Positions 20,361-30,412 of a DNA stretch of 64,000 bases are shown here, one piece after another; positions within the stretch are counted from its first letter, which is position 1, and every line of letters starts with the position of its first letter. Made by a program: the position numbers and the translations under genes. The stretch spans positions 1,309,501 to 1,373,500 of the forward strand of contig NZ_MUYE01000001.1 in NCBI RefSeq assembly GCF_002022445.1, in the 5' to 3' direction. The notes beneath the pieces were generated by a model. The model did no database searches. It was given only the letters and a program-made list of their open reading frames with translations, and was not told where the DNA came from. The stretch is from Bartonella sp. AR 15-3. GTDB lineage: Bacteria > Pseudomonadota > Alphaproteobacteria > Rhizobiales > Rhizobiaceae.

Positions 20361-21368
20361 TCACAATGTCTTGGCAAAAGCTACAGCAGTATCACTCATC
20401 CGATTTGAAAAACCCCACTCATTGTCGTACCAAACCAAAATGCGACACAATTTCCCATCAATCACCTTAGTTTGATCATTCTGAAAAATTGCTGAATGTG
20501 GATCATGATTAAAGTCACTGCTGACAAGTTTCTCTTCTGTGTAATCCAAAATCCCTTTTAGATACCCTTTAGCAGCCGTACGAATAGCCGTATTAATTTC
20601 TTCAACAGTCGTGGAACGCTTAGCAGTAAACGTCAAATCCACAACAGAAACATTCGGTGTTGGGACCCGAATCGATACTCCATCTAACAAACCATTTAAT
20701 TCTGGCAAAACCAGCCCCACTGCTTTAGCAGCCCCTGTCGATGTGGGAATCATAGAAAGAGCTGCTGCACGCGCACGATAAAGGTCTTTATGCATTGTAT
20801 CTAAAACAGGTTGATCCCCAGTATAGGAATGAATCGTTGTCATAAACCCTTTTTCGATTCCAATTGCTTTATGAAGTACTTGTGCAACAGGAGCTAAGCA
20901 ATTCGTTGTACAAGAAGCATTAGAAACAACACGGTGCTCTTTGCTCAACGCCTGATGATTGACTCCGTATACCACGGTTAAATCAGCCCCCTCAGAAGGT
21001 GCAGAAACCAAAACACGTTTTGCCCCTGCCTCTAAATGAAAACATGCCTTATCACGCGCTGTAAAAAGCCCCGTACATTCGAGAACAATATCAATATCTA
21101 AAGATTTCCACGGTAATTTTGTCGGATCACGTTCAGCGATAACTTTAATCGCACCACACCCAACATCTAAACTATCCCCCACAACCTTAACAGGAGCAGG
21201 AAAACGCCCATGAACTGAATCGTAGCGCAATAAGTGAGCATTTGTTTCCACTGATCCTAAATCATTAAGAGCCACAATCTGAATATCTTGGCGTTTTTTT
21301 TCAACGATGGCTCGTAAAATATTACGTCCAATCCGTCCAAATCCATTAATTGCAACGCGAATACTCAT
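20361..21368 (-). CDS. gap: Glyceraldehyde-3-phosphate dehydrogenase
   Basis: A 335-residue enzyme with the Rossmann start [17 protein letters not shown] and the catalytic block [12 protein letters not shown] (active-site Cys at about residue 154). It also has the usual C-terminal [12 protein letters not shown]. It oxidises glyceraldehyde 3-phosphate in glycolysis. Its ATG overlaps the tkt stop by 4 bases (ATGA), so the two are probably coupled. Confidence 0.97.
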   Translation of the reverse strand: MSIRVAINGFGRIGRNILRAIVEKKRQDIQIVALNDLGSVETNAHLLRYDSVHGRFPAPVKVVGDSLDVGCGAIKVIAERDPTKLPWKSLDIDIVLECTGLFTARDKACFHLEAGAKRVLVSAPSEGADLTVVYGVNHQALSKEHRVVSNASCTTNCLAPVAQVLHKAIGIEKGFMTTIHSYTGDQPVLDTMHKDLYRARAAALSMIPTSTGAAKAVGLVLPELNGLLDGVSIRVPTPNVSVVDLTFTAKRSTTVEEINTAIRTAAKGYLKGILDYTEEKLVSSDFNHDPHSAIFQNDQTKVIDGKLCRILVWYDNEWGFSNRMSDTAVAFAKTL

Positions 21369-23370
21369 ATCATTACTTCCTTATTAATCTTTTCAAGCTT
21401 TTCTTTAACGATCGCCACAACAGCTTCATAGGTAATACCGAAATGGTTATAGAGAGCATCACTTGGTCCACTTACTCCAAATCCCTTCATTCCAATAAAT
21501 ACTCCGTCACAGCCAATAAAGCGCTCCCACCCTTGCTGAACAGCTGCTTCAACGGCAATTTTAATTGGAGCCTCACCAATTAATGCTTTTTGATATGCAG
21601 CAGATTGTTGTGCAAATAATTCAAAACAAGGAACAGAAACCACCCGTGTTGGAATCCCACTTTCTTCTAAAACAGAGTGCGCTTTGACAACAACATGCAC
21701 CTCTGAACCAGAAGCAAATAGTGTAACTTGAGCATCATCACTGGCTGTTAATAATTCATATGCCCCAAACATACAGAGATTTTCTTTTGTATATTCTTGA
21801 CGTACAAGAGGTAAATTTTGCCGACTTAAAGCCAAAGTAGAAGGTGTCTTTTTTGCCTTTAAAGCCAATTGCCAACATTCGAGTGTTTCAACAGCATCTG
21901 CTGGCCGGAAAACAAAATGATTCGGAAGCGCACGTAATGCTGCTAAATGCTCTATCGGCTGATGGGTAGGACCATCCTCACCCAAACCAATTGAATCATG
22001 GGTCATTACATAAATAACCCGCAACCCCATAAGAGATGACAAACGCATTGCAGGACGCATATAGTCTGAAAAACATAAAAAGGTTCCACCATAAGGAATG
22101 AAACCACCATAAAGCGCAAGACCATTCATCATCGCACTCATAGCATGTTCACGAATCCCATAATGGAGATAGCGGCCCGAAAAATCATCCGCAGAGATAG
22201 CTTTCATCTGACTTGTTTTCGTATTATTAGATCCCGTAAGATCAGCAGAACCACCAATTGTTTCCTCAACAACCTCATTGATAACTTCCAGCGCCATTTC
22301 AGAGGCTTTACGGGTTGCAACAACAGGGCGATCAACAACTAATTTTTGTTTATAATCATCAATAACATTCTCAAAATTTCCAATTAGATCACCCCGCATC
22401 AATCGATCAAACTCAACCCGCTCTGTAACAGATAAAGCAAGCAATTTTTCTTCCCATTTTTTTCGTTTTTTTGCAGCATTCAAACCAGCCAAACGCCAAC
22501 TATCAAGAATATCCGCTGGAATGACGAATGGTTCTTCTTCCCACTGCAAAGCTTTACGGGTTGCGTCAATTTCTTTTGCTCCCAAAGGAGAGCCATGAAC
22601 CTTATTCGTTCCTCCTTTATTAGGAGCTCCAAAACCAATCGTTGTTTTACAGGCAATTAAAGTTGGTTTATCAGAAGCTTGTGCAGCCTCAATAGCTCGT
22701 ATTAAAGCAGTTTGGTTGTGCCCATTCACTTTGATAGTATTCCAGCCAGATGCTTTAAAACGCGCTATTTGATCTGTACTATCGGTTAATGAAATAGCCC
22801 ATCGATCGAAATATCGTTATCATCCCAAAATACAATCAGCTTATTGAGCTTTAAATGTCCTGCTAAGCTTATCGCCTCTTGAGAAATCCCTTCCATTAAA
22901 CACCCATCGCCTACGAGAGCATAAGTATAATGGCAAATCAACTCCCCAAAACGGGCATTAAGTAAGCGTTCTCCCAGTGCCATTCCCACAGCATTAGCAA
23001 GTCCTTGGCCAAGAGGACCAGTTGTTGTTTCAACCCCAGCGACATGCCCATATTCTGGATGACCAGCGAGTTTAGATCCTATTTGACGAAAATTGCGCAA
23101 ATCCTCACAAGAGACATCCTCATAACCAGAAAGATATAATACAGCATACAGCAACATTGAACCATGCCCTGCTGATAAGACAAAGCGATCACGGTTAGGC
23201 CAACGCGGATTTTGGGGATCATAGGCTAAAAATTTTGTGTAAAGAACAGTAACAATATCCGCAGCTCCCATTGGTAAACCCGGATGACCAGAATTGGCTG
23301 CTTCAATTGCATCAATAGCAAGAAAACGAATAGCATGAGCCATTTGATTTTGTTTTTCGTTATTTGTCAT
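21365..23370 (-). pseudogene. tkt: Transketolase, split by a one-base frameshift
   Basis: Transketolase moves two-carbon units in the pentose phosphate pathway using thiamine diphosphate. The first part (from 23370) has [13 protein letters not shown] and the cofactor motif [13 protein letters not shown], then ends early at SIDGLFH. The second part (to 21365) has the pyrimidine domain with YGIREHAM and the C-terminal domain. The plus-strand run CCC at 22799-22801 lacks one base; restoring it gives [16 protein letters not shown] and a 668-residue protein of normal length. The gene heads the tkt-gap-pgk-fba cluster. Error in the sequence or a recent mutation are both possible; loss of the only copy would be surprising. 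Confidence 0.9.
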
Positions 23371-23680
23371 AAATGATAGACCACTTTTTTGTAAAACTTA
23401 CTCTTATTTTAATTATTCTTTATGCCGTTCTTATGCCGCTAATTATTTAAATATGCGTACACTCTGCACATATACCTCATATAAACAAAAATATCATCTT
23501 TCTCTATAACCCTTATGCACACCACACTTCTGCCTATAATGTCAAATAATCCAGTCCTTAATTCACATCAATCTTCTGCTTTGCTTGCTAAAATAGCCTA
23601 TATCTTTAAAAATGAAGAAAATACAAAAAAATATAAGTGATTCGTTTTTGCATAAATGACTGTTAAGGAATACACTCATT
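23371..23680. other. Divergent tkt / DUF4164 intergenic region
   Basis: These 310 AT-rich bases separate divergent genes and should hold both promoters. The short direct repeat CTTATGCCG-like (TTTATGCCGTTCTTATGCCG near 23430) is the only visible structure. I cannot place promoters with confidence and see no gene. Confidence 0.5.
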
Positions 23681-23956
23681 ATGGACCAAGAGACCGCTAT
23701 TTTACCACAAACTCTAGAACAATTGGAAAAAGCACTCAGAAATTTAGAAGTCGCTGTTATCAATCACAATACTATTATTGACAAAAATAACGAATGGGAA
23801 GAGGAAATTCAACGAATGAATGCTGATCGTAGTCATCTTGCTCAAGAACTTGATAAAGCCGAAGCGCACACAGAACGGTTGACCCTAGTCAATAAAGATA
23901 TTTCCAAACGACTGATTAAAGTTATGGAAACAATTCGTGTTGTGATTGATCGATAA
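23681..23956 (+). CDS. DUF4164 family coiled-coil protein
   Basis: A 91-residue protein rich in Glu, Lys and Leu heptads over almost its whole length, as in the Rhizobiales family DUF4164. It has no signal peptide or catalytic motif. It lies 12 bases before zapA on the same strand, the usual position in related genomes, so a role with ZapA in division is plausible but unproven. Confidence 0.8.
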   Translation: MDQETAILPQTLEQLEKALRNLEVAVINHNTIIDKNNEWEEEIQRMNADRSHLAQELDKAEAHTERLTLVNKDISKRLIKVMETIRVVIDR

Positions 23957-23968
23957 AGGTTTAAACAA

Positions 23969-24334
23969 ATGGAAACCGTTTCTGTCACAATTGATGGCAA
24001 AATTTATCGTATGGCCTGTGATGCAGGGCAAGAAGAGTACCTCACTCAGCTGGCTGCTAAATTAGATCAATATATTGTACATCTTAAAAAAAACTTTGGT
24101 GAAATTGGTGATCAGCGTCTCTCTCTTATGGCTGGTATTATGATTATGGATGAAATGGAAGAAATAAAACGAGAAAATAAAAAACTACAAGAAAGTTATA
24201 TAGCTCTTCTCCAAAAAAATGAGACAAGAGACCGCATGATGGATAAAATTGTAATAGAAACAACGAAAAGGATTGAAAAGATCACCCATCAATTGCTCAG
24301 AGAAAATAAAGATAAGACTTCTCTACAGGAATAA
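23969..24334 (+). CDS. zapA: Cell division protein ZapA
   Basis: A 121-residue ZapA, which binds FtsZ and promotes ring assembly. The N-terminal globular domain starts METVSVTIDGKIYRMACDAG and continues to LAAKLDQYI. The C-terminal half is a coiled coil (MDEMEEIKRENKKLQESYIA). A probable 6S RNA follows at once, an arrangement known from many proteobacteria. Confidence 0.92.
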   Translation: METVSVTIDGKIYRMACDAGQEEYLTQLAAKLDQYIVHLKKNFGEIGDQRLSLMAGIMIMDEMEEIKRENKKLQESYIALLQKNETRDRMMDKIVIETTKRIEKITHQLLRENKDKTSLQE

Positions 24335-24341
24335 AGATAAA

Positions 24342-24490
24342 ATATAAGCTTGTCCTGATCTTTAAAGAACTGCGCCAGCACATAATCAAGAAACCCAGTA
24401 AGAACAAGGTGGGTCCAGTGAACCTCCTCTCGACCAAGAGAAAAGTCTTTGCTTCCTTCAACACTCTTACATTAAGAAGCAAGCTTTTAT
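24342..24490 (+). ncRNA. ssrS: Probable 6S RNA (SsrS)
   Basis: The region directly after zapA is where 6S RNA lies in many Alpha- and Gammaproteobacteria. The ends pair: AAGCTTG at 24346-24352 with CAAGCTT at 24480-24486, extended by three outer pairs after one mismatch, giving a closing stem for an RNA of about 150 bases, the usual 6S size. An apical hairpin is visible at 24407-24428 (AGGTGGGT / ACCTCCT). T-rich sequence follows near 24497. 6S RNA mimics an open promoter and binds RNA polymerase. Call from position and pairing; ends are approximate. The usual next gene for a 5-formyl-THF cyclo-ligase is absent. Confidence 0.6.
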
Positions 24491-24584
24491 CTCAGCTTTT
24501 TAAAATTTATCACTCATTAAGATTAAGAGTGCCCAAAATATCATCAAGAGGAGAAACGATTTCCACTTTATGCAATGATATATT

Positions 24585-25139
24585 TTATGATGATGATTTT
24601 GGAGGCACAAATGTAGGAGCAGAAACAGAGTTAGGTATAGAAAGAGGCTTAGCAGAAAGTGCAAATATGGGTGTAGATGTAACCTTAGATATAGAGGCGG
24701 ATTTGGGTGCAATTGAATCGTGCAATACAGGCTCATCGGTTAACTGCACCATCCAATTGGTTTGATCACCGGTATCAATTTCTTCAAACTCAACTCTTTG
24801 AAACCCTCTTACAAAACAATTATGAATTCCTTCAATCGTAAATTGACTATCTTGCACACACATCATAACTTTCCCTATCCCACTCCCTTTTTTTCGAGTG
24901 TTTTCGACATATAAATAATAAAATCGTGATTCAAGGGGTCCATCGATTAAAGTTTTACACTCTGTTGTTGGAACAATCCACCAACCTTCACTCACCCAAT
25001 TTGAAACCGTACGATAGCCAATAGCGATACCGACAGCCTCTTGCGTTGTATTACAAACTCGAAAATCAGCTTTTGCCCACTCAAAAGCAGAGAACAGAAA
25101 AAGAATATTTAAGAATAAAATTCTAAGCTTTTTTAGCAC
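24585..25139 (-). CDS. Exported DUF1036 protein
   Basis: A 184-residue protein with a signal peptide (LRILFLNILFLFSAFEWAKA) and a DUF1036 domain: ADFRVCNTTQEAVGIAIGYR, SEGWWIVPTTECKTLIDGPL and YYLYVE. Four cysteines could form disulfides in the periplasm. The tail after about residue 140 is Ser/Pro-rich and of low complexity. DUF1036 genes often sit near gapR in Rhizobiales, as here. Function unknown. Confidence 0.85.
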   Translation of the reverse strand: MLKKLRILFLNILFLFSAFEWAKADFRVCNTTQEAVGIAIGYRTVSNWVSEGWWIVPTTECKTLIDGPLESRFYYLYVENTRKKGSGIGKVMMCVQDSQFTIEGIHNCFVRGFQRVEFEEIDTGDQTNWMVQLTDEPVLHDSIAPKSASISKVTSTPIFALSAKPLSIPNSVSAPTFVPPKSSS

Positions 25140-25434
25140 AGCTCTTGCTCCTTGTATTCATTTTAAAATCCAGAAGTTCAATTTCACAAGGTAAATATTA
25201 AAATAAAATATCCATTTTTCTCTTTTTTCACAATTATAGCTCCCTATATAATTCTTTCCATCTTTTTCCACTTCCTGATATTTTTCATCAACGTAAACAG
25301 CTCGTTTATACAAAAAAATTAAAGTCAATGTATAAAAAAGAACGTAGAGCTTGACTCTCTACCCCTTCTTAAGGCATCTCCAATAATAGTTTATTATCAA
25401 AAGTCCAACAAACGATATATTCGGAGAAAATGCG

Positions 25435-25692
25435 ATGAGCGATGTGCTTGATACTACACAAGCTATATCCGTCAATCAATTGCGTAGTTTTATCGAACGG
25501 ATTGAACGGTTAGAAGAAGAAAAAAAAACAATTTCTGATGACATCAAAGATGTGTATACGGAGCTTAAAGGATCTGGTTTTGACAGTAAAGCAGTCCGTA
25601 GCATCATAAGACTCCGTAAGAAAGAAGATCATGAACGAATTGAAGAAGAAGCAATAATCCAGCTTTATAAAAATGCCTTGGGCATGACTTAA
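25435..25692 (+). CDS. gapR: GapR (DUF2312) nucleoid-associated protein
   Basis: An 85-residue GapR family protein, matching DUF2312 over its whole length: [20 protein letters not shown], then [20 protein letters not shown]. In Caulobacter GapR binds overtwisted AT-rich DNA ahead of replication and transcription forks. The fold is mostly helical. CGGAG lies eight bases before the ATG. Its end overlaps the convergent ABC-F gene by 4 bases. Confidence 0.93.
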   Translation: MSDVLDTTQAISVNQLRSFIERIERLEEEKKTISDDIKDVYTELKGSGFDSKAVRSIIRLRKKEDHERIEEEAIIQLYKNALGMT

Positions 25693-27512
25693 TCGGTGAT
25701 GCGCTTTTGTTCTATTTCTTCACGTAAAAGTTCAAGTTCTAGCCATTCTTCTTCTTTTTGCGCACAGAGTTTTTTCTTCTCTTCCAGTGCTATGGTTAAA
25801 TCTTCAAAACGATTTTTATCACAACAATAAAGCGCTGGATCAGCGAGAGAATCTTCAATTTTCTTGATTTCATTCTGCAAAGCAGTAATTTGTTCTGGTA
25901 ATTTTTCCAAAGCATATGTTTGCTTATAGGAGAGTTTACATGGTGCTGTTTTTGTACGCAATGATATTTGTTTTTTCTGCCCCAAAGTTGTTAGTTTTTG
26001 CGTCTCTTTACGCAAAGAAAGTGCAGCTTTTTTTATTTGCGCCTCCATATCACTATATCCTCCAGCATATAAAACCCAGTGACCATCTCCCTGAGGCGCC
26101 AATATATGAGATACAGTTCGATCCAAAAAATCTCTATCGTGACTTACTAACAAAACTGTTCCAGAAAAATCAGCAATAAATTCTTGCAAAAGATCAAGGG
26201 TCTCCATATCAAGATCATTGGTGGGTTCATCTAAAATTAAAAAATTTGCAGGCCGAGATAAAAGACGTGCCAACATTAAACGGGCTCTTTCACCGCCTGA
26301 TAATTCCTTCAACGGTGTGCGTGCTTGTTCTGGTAAAAACAAAAAATCTTTCATATAAGAAACAACATGTTTCTCTTGCCCATTAATCAAAAAAGTATCC
26401 CCTCTGCCTCCCGTTAAATACTGCGCTAATGTTTCTTCTTCATTGACAGTACGCTGTTGATCAAGCAGAGCTATCGATAAATTATATCCCCGCTTTATGA
26501 TTCCATGATCTGCAGCTTCCTGCCCTATCAAAACAGAAAGCAATGTTGTTTTTCCAACACCATTTCGACCAACTATGCCTACTCTATCCCCCCGTTGAAG
26601 GCGCCATGAAAAATCCTTAACAAGGATACGATCACCATAAGACTTTGAAATCTTTCTAGCTTCCAACACAAGTTGCCCAGATTCTTGATTTTTAGATGCC
26701 TCAAACGATGCCTTTCCTAAAGGCCCTTTATAATTCTGAGAACGCTGACGCAATTCCTTTAACGCTCCCAACCGCCGTACATTGCGCTTGCGTCGTGCAG
26801 TAACTCCATAACGCAACCATTGTTCTTCTCGTTCAATCTGACGGTTCAATTTATACTGATCACGTGCTTCCTCCTCGAGTACTTTATCACGCCACTTTTC
26901 AAATTCAGAAAAAGGCTTTTCAACCCTTTTAGCTGTGCCCCTATCAATCCAAACTGTTGAGCGCGTCACCGTTTCCAAAAACCTCCGATCATGTGAAATA
27001 ACCACAATTGCTGACCGTAAAGAACATAACATTCCCTCCAGCCACTCAATTGTTGGTAAATCAAGATGATTGGTCGGTTCATCCAACAATAAAATATCTG
27101 GTTGCACTGCAATTGCTTGTAATAATGAGAGACGGCGTTTTTCTCCTCCAGAAAGCGTCTCTCCCTTTTCTGTACCCGAAAAACCAAAATTACCCAAAAG
27201 AGTTTTCACCCATTGTTTATCATGGGTATCATTTAAACCAGCTTGTATATAAGCGTTAACATCATCAAATCCTGAAAAATCAGGATTTTGCGACACATAA
27301 TATAACGTCGCCAGAGGGTGGCGAAAAACTTCGCCTCCACTCGGTTCTAATAATCCAGCAGCAATTTTTAAAAGTGTCGATTTTCCACACCCATTACGAC
27401 CCACAAGAGCTATACGCTCACCTTGACCAACTGATAAACTCACCTGATTGAGTAAAGGATGTCCTCCAAAGGTTAAGAAAATACGATCAAGCCGCAGAAG
27501 TGGGATAGCCAT
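25689..27512 (-). CDS. uup: ABC-F family ATPase (Uup-like)
   Basis: A 607-residue soluble protein with two ATPase domains and no membrane segments. Walker A motifs are [10 protein letters not shown] (about residue 38) and [10 protein letters not shown] (about 318). The signatures are [14 protein letters not shown] and [14 protein letters not shown]. The interdomain linker is basic ([20 protein letters not shown]). The C-terminal 85 residues are a coiled coil, as in Uup. ABC-F proteins act on ribosomes or branched DNA. The gene lies 8 bases after the lipoprotein gene on the same strand. Confidence 0.88.
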   Translation of the reverse strand: MAIPLLRLDRIFLTFGGHPLLNQVSLSVGQGERIALVGRNGCGKSTLLKIAAGLLEPSGGEVFRHPLATLYYVSQNPDFSGFDDVNAYIQAGLNDTHDKQWVKTLLGNFGFSGTEKGETLSGGEKRRLSLLQAIAVQPDILLLDEPTNHLDLPTIEWLEGMLCSLRSAIVVISHDRRFLETVTRSTVWIDRGTAKRVEKPFSEFEKWRDKVLEEEARDQYKLNRQIEREEQWLRYGVTARRKRNVRRLGALKELRQRSQNYKGPLGKASFEASKNQESGQLVLEARKISKSYGDRILVKDFSWRLQRGDRVGIVGRNGVGKTTLLSVLIGQEAADHGIIKRGYNLSIALLDQQRTVNEEETLAQYLTGGRGDTFLINGQEKHVVSYMKDFLFLPEQARTPLKELSGGERARLMLARLLSRPANFLILDEPTNDLDMETLDLLQEFIADFSGTVLLVSHDRDFLDRTVSHILAPQGDGHWVLYAGGYSDMEAQIKKAALSLRKETQKLTTLGQKKQISLRTKTAPCKLSYKQTYALEKLPEQITALQNEIKKIEDSLADPALYCCDKNRFEDLTIALEEKKKLCAQKEEEWLELELLREEIEQKRITD

Positions 27513-27520
27513 TCAAAATA

Positions 27521-27913
27521 TTAATGGCAAGGGGCCTGATAACGTTTCCCTCTTTGATCAGTATAAGTGCACAATTGCGGTGTTTGAGAAGCACAAGGTG
27601 CTTTATACACATAACCTTTTCCATCACTATAGGTGCATAAGCTAGACTGTTGAATTACTCTCTGATGTAACATTTTCTTTTGATTTTTTTTCTGAACTGC
27701 AGCAGCACCTGTTACTGTTCCTGCAATAGCACCAACAGCTGCACCTGTCGTTACTGATCCAAGTGTTCCACCACCAATTGCTGAACCTGCTAAAGCGCCC
27801 AATGCAGCGCCACCAACACCATATTCTGAAATTTTTCGTTCAGAAACTGTACACGCCGTCGAACTTAACCCAACAACTGTAATAACTGCCATTGTTAAAA
27901 CTAGTTTTAACAT
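27521..27913 (-). CDS. Glycine-zipper lipoprotein
   Basis: A 130-residue predicted outer-membrane lipoprotein. Lipobox SSTAC puts the lipidated Cys at about residue 21. A glycine-zipper region (GVGGAALGALAGSAIGGG and AAVGAIAGTVTGAA) spans about residues 33-70, as in the 17-kDa antigen / SlyB class. The tail has two copies of a small Cys motif, LCTYSDGKGYVYKAPC and LCTYTDQRGKRYQAPC. Upstream lie two pairs of short tandem repeats in the promoter region. Function beyond envelope structure is unknown. Confidence 0.8.
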   Translation of the reverse strand: MLKLVLTMAVITVVGLSSTACTVSERKISEYGVGGAALGALAGSAIGGGTLGSVTTGAAVGAIAGTVTGAAAVQKKNQKKMLHQRVIQQSSLCTYSDGKGYVYKAPCASQTPQLCTYTDQRGKRYQAPCH

Positions 27914-27934
27914 ATTAAACCCTTTCTTTCTCTC

Positions 27935-27993
27935 CTTTAAAGATTAAACTTTAAAGATTAAAATCACGTTATACTATTATGTTATACTATTAT
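27935..27993. repeat. Two adjacent short tandem repeats upstream of the lipoprotein gene
   Basis: CTTTAAAGATTAAA occurs twice in tandem at 27935-27962 (14-bp unit), and GTTATACTATTAT twice at 27968-27993 (13-bp unit). On the minus strand the second pair supplies overlapping AT-rich promoter-like boxes, including TATAAT at 27989-27994. The repeats start 22 bases before the lipoprotein ATG. Copy number changes could alter expression, which is inference. Confidence 0.75.
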
Positions 27994-28052
27994 ATAGTCC
28001 CCTTAATTTTCCTGCTCCTATCTTTTCATTTCATTTTATATATACAAAAAAT

Positions 28053-28688
28053 TTATGATACAGGTATAGACGCCAATAATATAGCTTTACCAGAACATAA
28101 ATGACAACAAAAAGTTCCACAAATACGGTTAGAGAGTGTTAAAGAAGATCCAAAAGACACATTTTTATCTAATAATGGCCACTTAACCCCTGACATTGTT
28201 AAACCCTGTAAATCAGAAAATCCAATAATACTAAAAAGACACCCATTCGGCAAATCACAAGAAAAAGATTGTGGTATAATTGGCCATCCTTCTTCATAAC
28301 CACTGGTTAATAACACTGCAATACCTTTCTCTGCCATTGCAATTGCTTGAGTCATATGAGAAAAAACATGATCACTTCTCTCCCCTCCAAAAGCACCACA
28401 TAAAATAAGTCGTTGAGCACCTTTCTGCAAAGCACGCTCACAAGCCAATGCGCTATCAGTTGCATCTTTATCAGGAGGGAAAAATTCCTGTGTAATATGA
28501 CTATATTTCTGCAGTAAATCTTGATCAGAAGAATCAAAATCCCCTAACCATAATTCGGGCACAACGCATAATGCTTCAGCATGACGTATCCCACCATCAG
28601 CAGCAATTATGCGACTATTATAAATTTGGTCACGCAAACGTTGAGTAACACAAATGTCCCCATTTAATAATATCGTAAATGTTTTCAT
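28053..28688 (-). CDS. thiN: Thiamine pyrophosphokinase
   Basis: A 211-residue kinase making thiamine diphosphate from thiamine and ATP. Motifs are IAADGGIRHA (about residues 28-37), LWLGDFDSSD (about 47-56), FPPDKDATDSALA and LCGAFGGERSDHVFSH. Its product is the cofactor of the transketolase in this window. With no thiC, thiG or clear ThiE seen, salvage of thiamine is possible but the rest of the genome is not visible. Confidence 0.9.
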   Translation of the reverse strand: MKTFTILLNGDICVTQRLRDQIYNSRIIAADGGIRHAEALCVVPELWLGDFDSSDQDLLQKYSHITQEFFPPDKDATDSALACERALQKGAQRLILCGAFGGERSDHVFSHMTQAIAMAEKGIAVLLTSGYEEGWPIIPQSFSCDLPNGCLFSIIGFSDLQGLTMSGVKWPLLDKNVSFGSSLTLSNRICGTFCCHLCSGKAILLASIPVS

Positions 28689-28825
28689 GCTATATTACGC
28701 CTTTTATAAAACGCCCTTTAATATATTCCTGCTATAGATTATAGTCATGAAGACATCTAAAGAATCCTTTATAAAAATTCTCAAGTATAAAATGCATACA
28801 AAATCTTAAAGCTAAATAATAAAAA

Positions 28826-30340
28826 ATGAGAAAAGCAATGATTCAAGGGTTTAGATTTTTTCAAAAAAGTTTCTTTTCCTACCATACAACCTATAGAATA
28901 TTTCTCATAAGCTTCTTGCTTTTCCTTGTAGCATGTCAAACAAAATTTAAATGGAATGATCACTTACATCCTTCAGACTTCCCTATAAAAACTGCTGTTT
29001 CCAGCAACAACGATGTTTATGCTACATTGGGTGCTGCACAACATCCCCGCATCTTAAAAACCTATGGCGGTGAATATAATAATCCAAAACTTGAGCGTAT
29101 GTTAGCAAAAATTATAGGAAAACTCGTTGCCGTTTCACATAACCCTAATCAAACCTATCATGTCACAATTTTAAACTCAGCCCATGTGAATGCATTTGCT
29201 TTACCTGGAGGTTATATTTATGTAACTCGTGGAATGCTAGCACTCGCTAATGACTCTTCAGAAATTGCGGCTGCCTTAGCACATGAAATAGCACATATTA
29301 TAGCTAATCATGGCATCTTGCGCTTACAAAAAAAAGTAGAATTAAAACACATGAATAGCGCTTCTTCACATGTTAAATTATCCTCTGAAGTAGAATCGGA
29401 CAACACTGTAAAAAATCAACAAACTCTAGCTCAATTTTCAAGGGATCAGGAGCTTGAAGCTGACGCTATTGGAATTGAAATGCTTCATCGTGCTGGATAT
29501 GATTCATTTGCTTTTCCACGCTTTTTGCAATCAATGGAAGCCTATAAGGCTTTTCACAACATCTCAGGAGCTACAAATGATTCATTAGACTTTCTAGCAC
29601 ATCATCCTACAACCCCGCAACGAATTCGCCTTGCTATCAATAAAGCCCGTAAAATAAGCGAATCTGATCCTCAAACTGAAAATACTGATCGCGATACCTT
29701 TCTTAATGGCATCAATAACATGATCTTTGGCGGTAACTCTGATACAGGATATATACGAAAAAATAAATTTGTTCATCCAAAATGGGGCATCACTTTCTCT
29801 GTCCCAACCAATTTCACCATAAACAATTCTTCCCCAGCTGTCATTGCAAGTGGTCCCGATAAAATTGCAATTCGTTTTGATACTATCCCTTTTCCCACGA
29901 ACACATCTGCAAGTGATTACTTGAAAAGCGGTTGGGTAGCTGGACTTGATGAAGCCTCTGTCCATCCCATAACAATTCAAGGCTTACCTGCAGCCCATGC
30001 CTATGCAACTAACGAACAATGGCAATTTTATATAGCTGTTATTCCCGTTAAAAATCGTGTTTTCCGCTTTCTAACAGCAGCCCCTCATCATTCCAAAAAT
30101 TTTGAAGCCATCGCCAAAAATACAACCCAAAGTTTTCACTTCCTTTCCTCTCAAGAGCTGAGAAAATTACCCCCTTTAAGAATCCGTATTGTTTCTGTTC
30201 AACACAAAGACACAGTTTTAAGCCTTTCAGATAAAATGCAAGATACACAACACAAAGAAAAACTCTTTCGGCTGATTAATGGGCTTTCACCAACGCAAGC
30301 TCTTCTTGAAGGATCACGTGTTAAAATCATTTCTGAATGA
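28826..30340 (+). CDS. M48 family metalloprotease lipoprotein (BepA/LoiP-like)
   Basis: A 504-residue zinc protease. The N-terminus ends in LVAC, so Cys37 is a likely lipidation site. The zinc site is HEIAH at residues 153-157 with the third ligand in ELEAD (about 209-213). Residues 300-430 form a second domain of the kind found in long alphaproteobacterial M48 proteins, and the last 60 residues (KDTVLSLSDKM to GSRVKIISE) resemble a LysM-like module. Such proteases control outer-membrane protein quality in the periplasm. It converges on the sigma-32 gene. Confidence 0.88.
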   Translation: MRKAMIQGFRFFQKSFFSYHTTYRIFLISFLLFLVACQTKFKWNDHLHPSDFPIKTAVSSNNDVYATLGAAQHPRILKTYGGEYNNPKLERMLAKIIGKLVAVSHNPNQTYHVTILNSAHVNAFALPGGYIYVTRGMLALANDSSEIAAALAHEIAHIIANHGILRLQKKVELKHMNSASSHVKLSSEVESDNTVKNQQTLAQFSRDQELEADAIGIEMLHRAGYDSFAFPRFLQSMEAYKAFHNISGATNDSLDFLAHHPTTPQRIRLAINKARKISESDPQTENTDRDTFLNGINNMIFGGNSDTGYIRKNKFVHPKWGITFSVPTNFTINNSSPAVIASGPDKIAIRFDTIPFPTNTSASDYLKSGWVAGLDEASVHPITIQGLPAAHAYATNEQWQFYIAVIPVKNRVFRFLTAAPHHSKNFEAIAKNTTQSFHFLSSQELRKLPPLRIRIVSVQHKDTVLSLSDKMQDTQHKEKLFRLINGLSPTQALLEGSRVKIISE

Positions 30341-30412
30341 ATACATAAAAATATTTTTTGTCTCCTCATTAAACAATGATCATTTTGATTTTTTCAAAGA
30401 AGAATCCAATAC

